A DNA stretch of 38,492 bases from Bacteroidota bacterium (GTDB lineage: Bacteria > Bacteroidota > Bacteroidia > AKYH767-A > 2013-40CM-41-45), in contig JAPLDA010000015.1 of assembly GCA_026391945.1 (NCBI GenBank), forward strand, positions 1-38,492. Reading direction: 5' to 3'. A program made the translations under genes and the position numbers. Positions 30,664 through 38,492 of the stretch are shown here, in pieces. Position 1 is the stretch's first letter. Every line of letters begins with the position of its first letter. The notes under the pieces are model-generated. The model did no database searches and had not been told where the DNA came from. It saw only the letters and a list, made by a program, of their open reading frames with translations.

Positions 30664-32790
30664 TCAATGATCTTCCATCTTCTTATATTCTTCCGCCAGC
30701 TTTTTCTGAATTTCACCGGGAACGGGCGCGTATTCAGCGAACTTGCCGGTATAATTTCCGCGTCCCTGGGTGATGGAACGAAGTGAGGTGGAATATTTAT
30801 CCAATTCAGCAAGCGGAGTACGGGCTTTAATCACCTGGTAATTTCCTTTGGAATCCATCCCGAGAATAATGGAACGTCTCGACTGAAGATCAGTAACCAC
30901 ATCACCCATCAGTTCTTCCGGAACGAAAATTTCAATTTCATAAATCGGTTCAAGAATTTTCGGATCCGCCATCTGGAAAGCTTCTTTGAATGCCATCATG
31001 CCGGCGATCTTGAAAGAGATGTCATTGCTATCCACCGGGTGCATTTTACCATCGTACACAATCACGCGGACATCGCGCACAAACGATCCGGTAATCGGGC
31101 CTTCATGCATTTTTTCCATCACACCTTTCTGAATGGAAGGGATGAACCGCTGATCAATCACGCCGCCTACAATACAATTGTAAAAGACCAGTCTTCCGCC
31201 CCACGTCAATTCGATAATTTCCTTATCACGAATACTGACGCCGGTTGGTTCAGGCATGCCTTCATAATACGGTTCAATTTTCATGTACGCTTCTCCGAAC
31301 TGTCCTGCGCCGCCACTTTGCTTCTTGTGTTTGTAATTTGCCTGGGAAGATTTTTGAATGGTCTCCCGGTAAGGGATGCGCGGTTTGATGTACTCCACTT
31401 CGAGGTGATAAATATGATTCAATCTCCATTTGGTAATGGCGAGATGCAGTTCACCCTGGGCCGACAAAATAATTTGCTTCAGTTCGCGTGCATATTCAAT
31501 ATGGATGGTTGGATCTTCCTGGTGTATTTCAGCAAGTACAGATCCCAGCTTTTCATCATCCGTTTTGTTTTTCGCGATGATGGCAGTGCGAATACGCGCT
31601 TCCGGAAAATGAATCGGGTCGAACTCGATTTCTTTTCCCGGCATACACAACGACTGGTTGGTCTGAGTGTCTTTGAGTTTCAATGTTGCGCCAATGTCGC
31701 CGGCAGTGAACTTTTCCACCGGGTTCCTGTTTTTGCCATCCATGATGAACAACTGGTTGAGCCGTTCTGTCGCGCGTGTTACAGGATTATATAAATCCAT
31801 TCCTGCTTTCACTTCTCCGCTCATCACTTTGAAAAACGAAAGTTTCCCCAGATGCGGTTCAATGAGTGTTTTGAAGACAAAGATGGCGGTAGGTCCTTTC
31901 GGATCACAAGCCAGTTCAGTCTCGTTGATTAATTTTTCTTTGAACTGATCGGTTGCGCTTGGGGCAACGTTGTCAATGAATCCCATGATCCTTCCGCTAC
32001 CCATATCTTTTTTTGCAGACAGGCAGAAGACCGGGTACACATCGTGATGCAGCATTCCAAGTTTTAGGCCTTCACGCAATTCGTCTTCATTCAAAGAACC
32101 TTTCTCAAAAAATTTCTCCATCAGTTTTTCATCATTCTCTGCAGCCTTCTCCACCAGCTCATTGTGCAGTTGTGTTGCTTTATCCTGTTCATCGGCAGGG
32201 ATGGCAAGCTTTTGCGGCTTTCCTCCCTGTGCCGGGAATTTGTACATCGTCATCTTCAGCAAATCGATGATGCTGTCGAAACCATCTCCTGTTTTTACAG
32301 GATACTGCATCAGGGTGATGGCTTTGCCGAAACGTTTCTTCGCCTGCTCAATGGTCGTTTCAAAATCGGCTTTGCTGTGATCGAGGTGATTCACGGCAAA
32401 GATGATTGGCTTCTGAAATTTCTCCACATAGTTCCAGATGAGTTCGGTTCCGACTTCCACGCCATGCTCTGCATTCAACAGCATCACTGCGGTATCGGCC
32501 ACGCGAAGCGATGAAATCACTTCGCCGATGAAATCATCCAGTCCCGGTGTGTCGATGATGTTGATTTTATAATCTCTCCATTCCGTATGCATCGTGGTGG
32601 CATACACGGAACTTCCGCGTTCATGTTCTATTTCGTGGTAATCAGAGATCGTATTTTTTTCTTCTGTCGTTCCGCGCCTGTTGGTGAGTCCGGCTTCAAA
32701 CAACATGGCTTCAGCCAGCGTTGTCTTGCCGGATTTCGAGGCGCCAACGAGCACTACGTTTTTGATGTGTTTATCGTCATATACTTTCAT
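30664..32790 (-). CDS. Elongation factor G-like translational GTPase (EF-G paralogue)
   Basis: A 708-residue member of the EF-G family. It has G1 GASKSGKTT (16-24), a switch region with IEHERGSSVYA, G3 DTPGLDDF, and G4 NHLD where NKxD is usual. Domains II (GPTAIFVFKTLIEPHLGKLSFFKVMSG), III, IV (SGGAGQFGEAYMKIEP) and V (FVPEELMGDVVTDLQSRRSIILGMDSKGN) all follow. The deviating G4 and switch sequences set it apart from canonical FusA and place it with the EF-G2-like paralogues common in Bacteroidota. Its exact role (translocation, recycling or ribosome rescue) is unknown. The ATG at 32790 gives the conserved start. Confidence 0.88.
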   Translation of the reverse strand: MKVYDDKHIKNVVLVGASKSGKTTLAEAMLFEAGLTNRRGTTEEKNTISDYHEIEHERGSSVYATTMHTEWRDYKINIIDTPGLDDFIGEVISSLRVADTAVMLLNAEHGVEVGTELIWNYVEKFQKPIIFAVNHLDHSKADFETTIEQAKKRFGKAITLMQYPVKTGDGFDSIIDLLKMTMYKFPAQGGKPQKLAIPADEQDKATQLHNELVEKAAENDEKLMEKFFEKGSLNEDELREGLKLGMLHHDVYPVFCLSAKKDMGSGRIMGFIDNVAPSATDQFKEKLINETELACDPKGPTAIFVFKTLIEPHLGKLSFFKVMSGEVKAGMDLYNPVTRATERLNQLFIMDGKNRNPVEKFTAGDIGATLKLKDTQTNQSLCMPGKEIEFDPIHFPEARIRTAIIAKNKTDDEKLGSVLAEIHQEDPTIHIEYARELKQIILSAQGELHLAITKWRLNHIYHLEVEYIKPRIPYRETIQKSSQANYKHKKQSGGAGQFGEAYMKIEPYYEGMPEPTGVSIRDKEIIELTWGGRLVFYNCIVGGVIDQRFIPSIQKGVMEKMHEGPITGSFVRDVRVIVYDGKMHPVDSNDISFKIAGMMAFKEAFQMADPKILEPIYEIEIFVPEELMGDVVTDLQSRRSIILGMDSKGNYQVIKARTPLAELDKYSTSLRSITQGRGNYTGKFAEYAPVPGEIQKKLAEEYKKMEDH

Positions 32791-32811
32791 AGCAGTGTGG
32801 TTTTATTTGTT

Positions 32812-32819
32812 ACAAGATA
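32812..32819 (-). promoter_or_regulatory. Possible -7 box (TATCTTGT) of the EF-G-like gene
   Basis: TATCTTGT on the minus strand resembles TAnnTTTG with two changes at its end and lies 21 bp upstream of the start codon. Confidence 0.22.
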
Positions 32820-33036
32820 AATTAACGTACAAGATCGGATGATGAACAAACAGGGGTAATGATATTTGTCAGTTTCTACCATCATCGTAAAAATAGCGAA
32901 GTTTCCGGTATCCTCAAAATGACTGTGAATCCGCTATGCAACAAGCTTTTATGGCTTTTTCGGGTGACAAGAGGAAGTCGGAAACATCTTATCCGACTAT
33001 TGATAAATTTGTCACACCTTTGCAGAAAAATTTTCG

Positions 33037-33216
33037 GTGAAGAAGAAAAAGAAACAGCAGACGGCATTCGGTGTCGCAAAAAAACTTCAGCGAAAGCTTG
33101 CCATACAACAGGGTTTCTACGACGGAAGGTTCAAAGAAAAAGTAGTGAAGGATAAAAAGAAGGAGGAGTCGAGGAAAATGGCAAGAAAAAAAATCAGACT
33201 GGATAAAGAAGATTAA
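33037..33216 (+). CDS. Small lysine-rich protein
   Basis: A 59-residue frame with a GTG start at 33037 and TAA at 33214. The product is very basic (opening KKKKKQQTAFGVAKKLQRKL, later a DKKKEESRKMARKK run) with one compact segment AIQQGFYDGRFKE. No family is recognised. A CACCTTTG sequence 15 bp upstream resembles a -7 box. The charge and the absence of a membrane segment suggest nucleic-acid or ribosome binding, but that is only a guess. Overlapping frames on both strands look less protein-like. Confidence 0.5.
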   Translation: MKKKKKQQTAFGVAKKLQRKLAIQQGFYDGRFKEKVVKDKKKEESRKMARKKIRLDKED

Positions 33217-33285
33217 CGGAAGAAATGAATTCCGGAATTTGTTTCAACGGGATTTCACCTCAATCATACAATTGCATCACAGGAA

Positions 33286-33492
33286 ATGAGCAACCGCAGA
33301 AGACTTATCATCATCATCTCGTCAGTACTGATGGGAACTTTTTTCGCATTTCTCCTCATCAAAAGCAGGATGGGAACGTTGAAACCAAACGACTGGGTGC
33401 AACTGGCTTTTAATTTTCTTTTTGCCGTTGCCATTGTCGTAGGCGTCGGATTTATTCTGAAGGTGATGCGGGATAAAAATCCGAAGCCATAA
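33286..33492 (+). CDS. Small two-span membrane protein
   Basis: A 68-residue protein with a basic N-terminus (SNRRR), a hydrophobic segment (LIIIISSVLMGTFFAFLLI), a short polar loop and a second segment (LAFNFLFAVAIVVGVGFIL) with a basic tail. Two-span topology with both ends inside fits the positive-inside rule. Function unknown. It converges on tyrS with a 5-bp gap and follows the lysine-rich frame by 69 bp. Confidence 0.75.
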   Translation: MSNRRRLIIIISSVLMGTFFAFLLIKSRMGTLKPNDWVQLAFNFLFAVAIVVGVGFILKVMRDKNPKP

Positions 33493-33497
33493 AACCA

Positions 33498-34775
33498 TTA
33501 TCCAACAATAACCAGGTAATAGTTTTTCTTGCCTTTCTGAACCAGGATGTATTTTTCTTTTAGAAGGTGTACGGAAGAAACCAACAGGTTGACGTCGTCC
33601 ACTTTGGTTTTGTTGATCAGTACGCCTCCTCCCTGGATCATTTTTCTTGCTTCTCCGCGCGATGGAAATATTTGTGTCTTGTCAGAGAAAAACTCAATGG
33701 CATTGATTCCGGAAGCAAGCTCCTGTTTGTTTATTTCCACATGAGGCACGCCTTCAAATATCGAAAGCAAATCATCTTCTGATAAATTATTGAGCGCTTC
33801 CGACGTCCCTTTTCCAAATAAAATTTCTGACGCTTCCACGGCGGCAAGAAAATCTTTCTCCGAATGAACGCGGATCGTCACGTCCTGTGCAAGCGATTTT
33901 TGCAGGACGCGCAAATGCGGCGCACCGGCATGTTGTTTTTCGATGGTTTCGATTTCTTCTTTGGTCATCAACGTGAAAATCCTGATGTACCGCGCAGCAT
34001 CTTCATCGGAAGTGTTGAGCCAGAACTGGTAGAATTTGTACGGGGAAGTTTTTTCAGGATCAAGCCACACATTGCCCTCTTCCGTCTTGCCGAATTTTCC
34101 TCCATCACTCTTCGTAATCAGTTTGGCGGTGAGTGCAAAGGACCCCCCACCGGTTTTTCTCCTGATCAGTTCGGTGCCGGTTACAATATTTCCCCACTGA
34201 TCGGAGCCGCCCATCTGGAGTTTGCAGTTTTTATTTTGATGAAGCCAGAAAAAATCATAACCCTGTACCAACTGGTAAGAAAATTCAGTGAATGAAATTC
34301 CGGTTTCCAGCCGCTTCTGAACGGAATCTTTCGCCATCATGTAACTCACGGTGATGTGTTTTCCAACTTCGCGCAGGAAAGTGAGAAACTCCATTCCTTT
34401 GAACCAGTCGATGTTATTCACAATCTCCGCTGCATTTTTTCCGCAGTTGAAATCAAGAAATTTTTCGAGTTGCTTTCTTACGCAGGCTTCGTTGTGGCGA
34501 AGAATTTCTTCCGACAAAATAGTTCTCTCTTCTGATTTTCCGGATGGGTCGCCTACCATTCCTGTTGCACCGCCGACCAAAGCAACCGGTTTATGCCCGG
34601 CGCGTTGCAGATGCAGCAGCAGCATGATTTGCACCAGGCTTCCGATATGAAGGGAATCGGCTGTCGGATCAAACCCGATATATCCTGCAGTCATTTCCCG
34701 TTTCAATTGTTCATCAGTACCGGGCATGATGTCATGCAACATTCCCCTCCACCTGAGTTCTTCAACAAAATCCAT
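33498..34775 (-). CDS. tyrS: Tyrosyl-tRNA synthetase
   Basis: A class I synthetase that charges tRNA-Tyr. It has 425 residues from the ATG at 34775 ([19 protein letters not shown], the normal TyrS start). The HIGH-like motif is HIGS in [15 protein letters not shown], and the KMSKS-like loop is KFGKTE. Domain end [19 protein letters not shown] is an S4 RNA-binding domain. An upstream TTG at 34796 is in frame but lies inside the predicted -7 box, so it was not used. Confidence 0.96.
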   Translation of the reverse strand: MDFVEELRWRGMLHDIMPGTDEQLKREMTAGYIGFDPTADSLHIGSLVQIMLLLHLQRAGHKPVALVGGATGMVGDPSGKSEERTILSEEILRHNEACVRKQLEKFLDFNCGKNAAEIVNNIDWFKGMEFLTFLREVGKHITVSYMMAKDSVQKRLETGISFTEFSYQLVQGYDFFWLHQNKNCKLQMGGSDQWGNIVTGTELIRRKTGGGSFALTAKLITKSDGGKFGKTEEGNVWLDPEKTSPYKFYQFWLNTSDEDAARYIRIFTLMTKEEIETIEKQHAGAPHLRVLQKSLAQDVTIRVHSEKDFLAAVEASEILFGKGTSEALNNLSEDDLLSIFEGVPHVEINKQELASGINAIEFFSDKTQIFPSRGEARKMIQGGGVLINKTKVDDVNLLVSSVHLLKEKYILVQKGKKNYYLVIVG

Positions 34776-34793
34776 TTCCGAGTGTATTTTTGC

Positions 34794-34801
34794 CAAAGAT
34801 A
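34794..34801 (-). promoter_or_regulatory. -7 box (TATCTTTG) of tyrS
   Basis: TATCTTTG on the minus strand matches TAnnTTTG exactly, 18 bp upstream of the ATG at 34775, leaving a short leader. No clear -33 element is seen. Confidence 0.5.
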
Positions 34802-34901
34802 GTCGAATGAATAAAATCAGGATGCATGGTGCAGGCGAAAATTATTCTGGCAGAATCCGACACATTTATTCATCTTCGCAACGGTTTTATCCGCTCGCAA
34901 A

Positions 34902-35912
34902 ATGATACTGGTAACAGGCAGCACAGGTTTGGTTGGCTCGCGTCTCTTATTTGACCTTGCCCAAAAGGGAAACAGGGTGAGAGCCATGAAAAGAAGTTCG
35001 GGTAGCATGCAGTTGGTGGATCGTGTTTTTCGCGGGAATGAAAATCTTCTTCAGCAAATTGACTGGTTCGAGGGTGATGTAACCGATCTCTTTGCTGTTG
35101 AAGAGGCGATGGAAGGCGTGAGCGAGGTGTATCACTGTGCAGGCCTGATCTCTTTTCTTCCTTCTGATTTCAGGAACCTGGTGAAGGTGAACGTGGACGG
35201 GACAGCCAATATGGTCAACATCGCATTGGATTACGGCGTCCAACATTTTTGCTACGTCAGTTCCACGGCTGCTTTAGGACGGTCGGAGGAAAATGCCGTA
35301 CTCACTGAAAAAACTTTATGGAAAACATCGAAACACAATTCCGGTTATGCCATCAGTAAATACGGTGCTGAACGGGAAGTGTGGAGAAGCGTGGAAGAAG
35401 GATTGAATGCGTTTATTGTGAATCCATCCATCATCATCGGCCCGGGCGATCTTCAATCAGGCAGTACGGCGTTGTTTGGCGAGGTGTGGAAAGGACTGAA
35501 ATTTTATCCAACCGGGTCATCGGGTTTTGTGGATGTGAGGGACGTAACAAAAGCCATGATCCTGCTGATGGAGAAAAAAATTCATTCAGAACGGTACATC
35601 ATCAATTCGGAAAATGTTTCTTACCGGGGAATCATCAATGGAATTGCTGATTCATTCGGACGGTCAAGGCCTTCTATCCGTGTCGGAAAAATGTTGACGG
35701 AAATCGGCTGGAGATCGGAAGCTTTCCGGAAAATGTTCCGCACCACAAAACCGATGATCACCAGGGAAACAGCCCGTAACGGACAGCGCAACTGGATTTA
35801 TTCGAACGAAAAAATTAAAAAAGAACTGGGAATGGATTTTATTCCCTTAAACGATGCCATCGAAAATACCTGCAGGATTTTTATGGAAGAATTCAGCAAT
35901 GTCAGAAAGTAA
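34902..35912 (+). CDS. NAD-dependent epimerase/dehydratase-family protein (extended SDR)
   Basis: A 336-residue extended short-chain dehydrogenase. The Rossmann motif is TGSTGLVGSRL (6-16) and the catalytic pair fits YAISK, preceded by the SSTAALG serine block. NPSIIIGPGD and GFVDVRDV are also family blocks. This set is closest to dihydroflavonol-4-reductase or 3-beta-HSD-like proteins, so the exact substrate is unclear. A CATCTTCG -7-like box lies at 34871. It is convergent with DUF4296 9 bp downstream. Confidence 0.88.
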   Translation: MILVTGSTGLVGSRLLFDLAQKGNRVRAMKRSSGSMQLVDRVFRGNENLLQQIDWFEGDVTDLFAVEEAMEGVSEVYHCAGLISFLPSDFRNLVKVNVDGTANMVNIALDYGVQHFCYVSSTAALGRSEENAVLTEKTLWKTSKHNSGYAISKYGAEREVWRSVEEGLNAFIVNPSIIIGPGDLQSGSTALFGEVWKGLKFYPTGSSGFVDVRDVTKAMILLMEKKIHSERYIINSENVSYRGIINGIADSFGRSRPSIRVGKMLTEIGWRSEAFRKMFRTTKPMITRETARNGQRNWIYSNEKIKKELGMDFIPLNDAIENTCRIFMEEFSNVRK

Positions 35913-35921
35913 AAACTGTTA

Positions 35922-36287
35922 TTATTTTCTTTCTTCTTCACTTTGTTTCCTGCTGAGTTCATTGATCACTTCCTGGTAAATTTCATCGATCAGTTCCGGG
36001 TGTCTTGAATAAAAGGCGAGGCTGCTGTCGTATTTTTCTTTGGTGATGCCGTGAATCTTAAAAATATAGCCGGAGTATTCCTTCATTCCGTAACGTGCGG
36101 AATCATTCAGCTGGTTCACACCGGTGGCGGCCTGTGCAAGGTGTATGTCGACCAATACAGGAACCAGCTCTGTTTTTGAAAGAATGTTTTTTGGAATATC
36201 CGCCGGTTTCTTAGAACAGGAAATACTGAGGAGCAGCACGGCATGGAGACAGCCAATGAGAAAAATATTTTCGGAATTCAATTTCAT
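35922..36287 (-). CDS. DUF4296 lipoprotein
   Basis: A 121-residue lipoprotein when started at the ATG at 36287: MKLNSENIFLIGCLHAVLLL then SISCSKKP, with a lipobox Cys. The mature part (LVPVLVDIHLAQAATGV, GITKEKYDSSLAFYSRHPELIDEIYQEVINEL) is the DUF4296 signature of Bacteroidota. Upstream in-frame ATGs would fuse a non-signal sequence onto the lipobox and overlap pyrC, so they were rejected. It lies 7 bp after pyrC, and the two probably form an operon. Confidence 0.85.
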   Translation of the reverse strand: MKLNSENIFLIGCLHAVLLLSISCSKKPADIPKNILSKTELVPVLVDIHLAQAATGVNQLNDSARYGMKEYSGYIFKIHGITKEKYDSSLAFYSRHPELIDEIYQEVINELSRKQSEEERK

Positions 36288-36294
36288 GATTTTT

Positions 36295-37635
36295 TTATAC
36301 GACCGGTTCAAAGAGAACCCGTTTACCTTTTTCAGATTCATCGAACTCCCCGGTAAAATACACCAGGTGGCCATTGACAAAAGTATGGGTTACGGAAGAT
36401 TTAAAAACATTTTCCTCGAACGGGCTCCATCCGCATTTGGATAAAATGTTTCTCGTTTTCACTTTCCAGGATCTCGATAAGTCAACCACTGCAAGGTCGG
36501 CCCAATACCCTTCGCGGATAAATCCTCTTTCTTTCACACGGAAACATTCGGCAACAGCATGGCTCATTTTTTCAGCGATTCTTTCCAGGGAGATTTTCCC
36601 GGCATGATAAAATTCCAGCATCGCTACCAATGAATGTTGTATCAACGGGCCGCCGGAAGGAGCATTAAAATAATCCCGGTGTTTTTCATCCAGCGTATGT
36701 GGAGCATGATCCGTTGCTATGACGTCGACCCGGTTGTCGAGGATGGCTTTGAGCAATTCTGCCTTATCGTGTTTTGTTTTGATGGCAGGATTCCATTTGA
36801 TGAGTGTATCCAGCCGGGCGTAATCGCTTTCATCAAACCAAAGGTGATGAATGCAAACTTCTGCGGTGATTCTTTTCTCTCTCAGCGGAATGGAATTGGA
36901 AAACAAATCAAGTTCCTTTGCTGTGCTGATGTGAAGAAGGTGGAGGCGGGTACCATGTTTCTTCGCCAGTGAAACAGCCAGCGAAGAGGATTGGTAACAG
37001 GCTTCTTCACTGCGGATCAACGGGTGAAATTTCATCGGAACATTTTCTCCGTACTCCGCACGGTAGGCCGCCATGTTACGGCGAATGGTTTCCTCATCTT
37101 CACAATGAGTGGCAATGAGCATCGGTGATTGCGAAAATATTTTTTCAAGCACAAGGCTGTCATCCACCAGCATGTTCCCAGTGGAGGCTCCCATGAATAT
37201 TTTCACACCGCACACCCGTTCACTGTCTGTTTTCAATACGTCTTCGAGATTGTCATTGGAAGCGCCCATGTAAAAAGAAAAGTTTGCCAGCGACTTCTTA
37301 TCCGCGATCGCGTATTTTTCTTCCAGCAATTCCTGTGTGAGTGTATTCGGAATGGTATTCGGCATTTCCATAAATGTAGTCACCCCACCGGCAACAGCGG
37401 CTTTGGGTTCCGTATACAGATCTCCTTTATGCGTCAGCCCCGGTTCACGGAAATGAACCTGGTCGTCGATCACTCCGGGGAAAATGTGTTTTCCTTTTGC
37501 TTCAAAAATGGTGGCCGTAGAAGAAGAAATATCCCGGTCGATTTTCTGAATTCTTCCTTCCTGTACGAGGATATCGGCTTCAACGATTTTTCCTTCATTA
37601 ACAATGCGGCCGTTTTTGATCAGGTAGGATTTCAA
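36295..37635 (-). CDS. Dihydroorotase
   Basis: Amidohydrolase that closes carbamoyl-aspartate to dihydroorotate in pyrimidine synthesis. It has 446 residues. PGVIDDQVHFREPGLTHKGD is the N-terminal metal block, with Gln in the place of the first His of the usual H-x-H. MPNT, GVKIFMGASTGN (metal-bridging Lys region), ATHCEDE, LHLLHISTAKE and ATDHAPH follow in order. The Gln variant occurs in many Bacteroidota dihydroorotases in my recollection, so it is probably still functional, but a dihydropyrimidinase-type activity cannot be excluded. It is followed by the DUF4296 gene. Confidence 0.9.
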   Translation of the reverse strand: MKSYLIKNGRIVNEGKIVEADILVQEGRIQKIDRDISSSTATIFEAKGKHIFPGVIDDQVHFREPGLTHKGDLYTEPKAAVAGGVTTFMEMPNTIPNTLTQELLEEKYAIADKKSLANFSFYMGASNDNLEDVLKTDSERVCGVKIFMGASTGNMLVDDSLVLEKIFSQSPMLIATHCEDEETIRRNMAAYRAEYGENVPMKFHPLIRSEEACYQSSSLAVSLAKKHGTRLHLLHISTAKELDLFSNSIPLREKRITAEVCIHHLWFDESDYARLDTLIKWNPAIKTKHDKAELLKAILDNRVDVIATDHAPHTLDEKHRDYFNAPSGGPLIQHSLVAMLEFYHAGKISLERIAEKMSHAVAECFRVKERGFIREGYWADLAVVDLSRSWKVKTRNILSKCGWSPFEENVFKSSVTHTFVNGHLVYFTGEFDESEKGKRVLFEPVV

Positions 37636-37707
37636 TGAGAATATTTTTTAAACAGGAAAAACGCCGGCGAAGATACCATGCAAAATTCAGTCTGCATTTG
37701 CCGCCCG

Positions 37708-38445
37708 TCACGCAATCTTTTTATATTTTCTGAAAAAACTTTTCCATTTCATTTCGAGTACACCGAGGATCGCTTCCTTAAAAATTCCTTTGCTCATCTT
37801 ACTGGTTCCTTCGGTACGGTCAGTAAATACAATAGGCACTTCCACTATTTTAAAGCCGTGTTTCCAGGCGGTGAATTTCATTTCAATCTGGAATGCATAA
37901 CCAATAAAACGTACCTGGTCGAGATCAATCGTCTCCAGGACTTTTCTTTTGTAACACTTGAATCCTGCTGTGGTATCTTTAATTTTTATCCCGGTTACCA
38001 TCCGCACATATACAGAAGCGTAATAGGACATGATGATCCTGCCGAGCGGCCAGTTCACCACGTTTGCGCCCCTGATGTATCGTGAACCGATGGCTACATC
38101 AGCTCCTTCGTCGGCGCAGGCTTTGTATAACCTGGTGAGGTCTTCGGGGTTATGCGAAAAATCGCAGTCCATTTCGAAGATGAAATCGTAAACGTGGGCG
38201 ATGGCCCATTTGAAACCATGAATGTAAGCGGTTCCAAGGCCTAATTTCCCTTTTCGTTCTTCAATAAAAAGTCTGCCCTGGTATTCCCCGGCAAGGGACT
38301 TTACGATGGCGGCTGTTCCGTCGGGTGAGCCATCATCAATGATGAGAATGTGGAAATCATGAGGAAGCGAAAAAATCTTCCGGATCATTTTTTCAACGTT
38401 TTCTTTTTCGTTGTAAGTGGGTATGATGACAAGGGAACGGTTCAC
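37708..38445 (-). CDS. Polyprenol-phosphate mannosyltransferase-like glycosyltransferase (GT2, DPM1-type)
   Basis: A 245-residue family 2 glycosyltransferase. SLVIIPTYNEKENVEKMI, IIDDGSPDGTA, GKLGLGTAYIHGF, MDCDFSHNPEDL and GSRYIRGA are the DPM1 motifs for nucleotide-sugar and metal binding. No C-terminal membrane segments, as in soluble DPM1-type enzymes, which transfer mannose or another sugar from a nucleotide to polyprenyl phosphate. The start is GTG at 38445; no ATG precedes the conserved core. It lies 72 bp upstream of pyrC on the same strand, so cotranscription is possible. Confidence 0.9.
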   Translation of the reverse strand: MNRSLVIIPTYNEKENVEKMIRKIFSLPHDFHILIIDDGSPDGTAAIVKSLAGEYQGRLFIEERKGKLGLGTAYIHGFKWAIAHVYDFIFEMDCDFSHNPEDLTRLYKACADEGADVAIGSRYIRGANVVNWPLGRIIMSYYASVYVRMVTGIKIKDTTAGFKCYKRKVLETIDLDQVRFIGYAFQIEMKFTAWKHGFKIVEVPIVFTDRTEGTSKMSKGIFKEAILGVLEMKWKSFFRKYKKIA

Positions 38446-38465
38446 GAAAATTCAGATAACTGTGA

Positions 38466-38473
38466 CGAAGATA
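38466..38473 (-). promoter_or_regulatory. Candidate -7 box (TATCTTCG) of the glycosyltransferase gene
   Basis: TATCTTCG on the minus strand differs from TAnnTTTG at one base and lies 20 bp upstream of the GTG at 38445. The same variant form (CATCTTCG) precedes the epimerase gene. Confidence 0.35.
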
Positions 38474-38492
38474 ATGAATAGAATCCGGGAAT

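Noticed and set aside
32859-33155. 98-residue frame overlapping the lysine-rich small gene
   Set aside because: No protein-like pattern, mixed basic and Cys residues, overlaps the better candidate in another frame.
33225-33413. 62-residue frame with many His and Gln
   Set aside because: Overlaps the clear two-span membrane protein at 33286 and looks like an out-of-frame reading of it.
36288-36380. Longer DUF4296 start overlapping pyrC
   Set aside because: The extra residues precede a clear lipoprotein signal peptide and come from the pyrC sequence in another frame.
1-38492. CRISPR arrays, transposases, rRNA and prophage genes
   Set aside because: Searched by eye on both strands; no regularly spaced repeats, DDE-type transposase, integrase or phage structural gene was found.

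Overview
The window looks like a chromosomal segment of a Bacteroidota species, probably Chitinophagales or Sphingobacteriales-like and possibly uncultured. The evidence is two secreted proteins with type IX secretion (T9SS) C-terminal sorting domains, a Bacteroidota-type MetRS, TyrS and dihydroorotase, Bacteroidota-only families (DUF4296, DUF6132, an AraC regulator with an HMA-like N-terminus), near absence of Shine-Dalgarno sequences, and several -7 boxes of the TAnnTTTG type just upstream of genes. No rRNA, CRISPR array, intact insertion sequence or prophage was seen. One tRNA, tRNA-Arg(CCU), is present.

Layout. (1) 1-3467: housekeeping genes, namely partial yraN, an S66 LD-carboxypeptidase and metG. 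(2) 3471-11033: an AraC regulator followed by a probable operon encoding a PqqD-like protein (the RiPP recognition element fold), an ATP-grasp ligase, a fold-type III PLP decarboxylase with a leader-like N-terminal tail, a urea-transporter domain fused to an M23 peptidase, a TPR plus outer-membrane barrel protein and a TPR protein. This is the most interesting part. It reads as a biosynthesis-plus-envelope system in which the RRE protein may dock to the enzyme itself, since no separate precursor peptide is visible. Two direct repeats exactly 21 bp apart sit just upstream of the operon promoter, as expected for AraC control. (3) 11112-16013: a Crp/Fnr regulator and a sulfur/redox operon: two small membrane proteins, two rhodaneses, a thiol-methyltransferase fused to an HMA domain, a Cys-rich membrane protein, a thioredoxin and a CoA-disulfide-reductase/rhodanese fusion. 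A Crp/Fnr-like site lies at class II distance from the inferred start site.

(4) 16297-22975: secreted and respiratory-like genes: a lysyl-oxidase-like T9SS protein, a NapH/NosR-like membrane ferredoxin with TPRs, a CxxCH lipoprotein and a Kelch T9SS protein. (5) 23104-26957: an SDR/DUF2867 protein and a seven-repeat SBBP propeller protein with an IPTL-CTERM-like tail, preceded by a leader that can fold into a pseudoknot. (6) 26976-28622: a class II Fic (AMPylator) gene with an array of CCGCAT/ATGCGG operators, a gene remnant and the tRNA-Arg. (7) 28725-38445: an M1 aminopeptidase split by a one-base frameshift, a bidirectional terminator, an EF-G paralogue, two small proteins, tyrS, a UDP-sugar-epimerase-like protein, a DUF4296 lipoprotein, dihydroorotase and a DPM1-like glycosyltransferase.

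The calls rest on reading motifs and family resemblance by eye. No database search, folding program or alignment was run.
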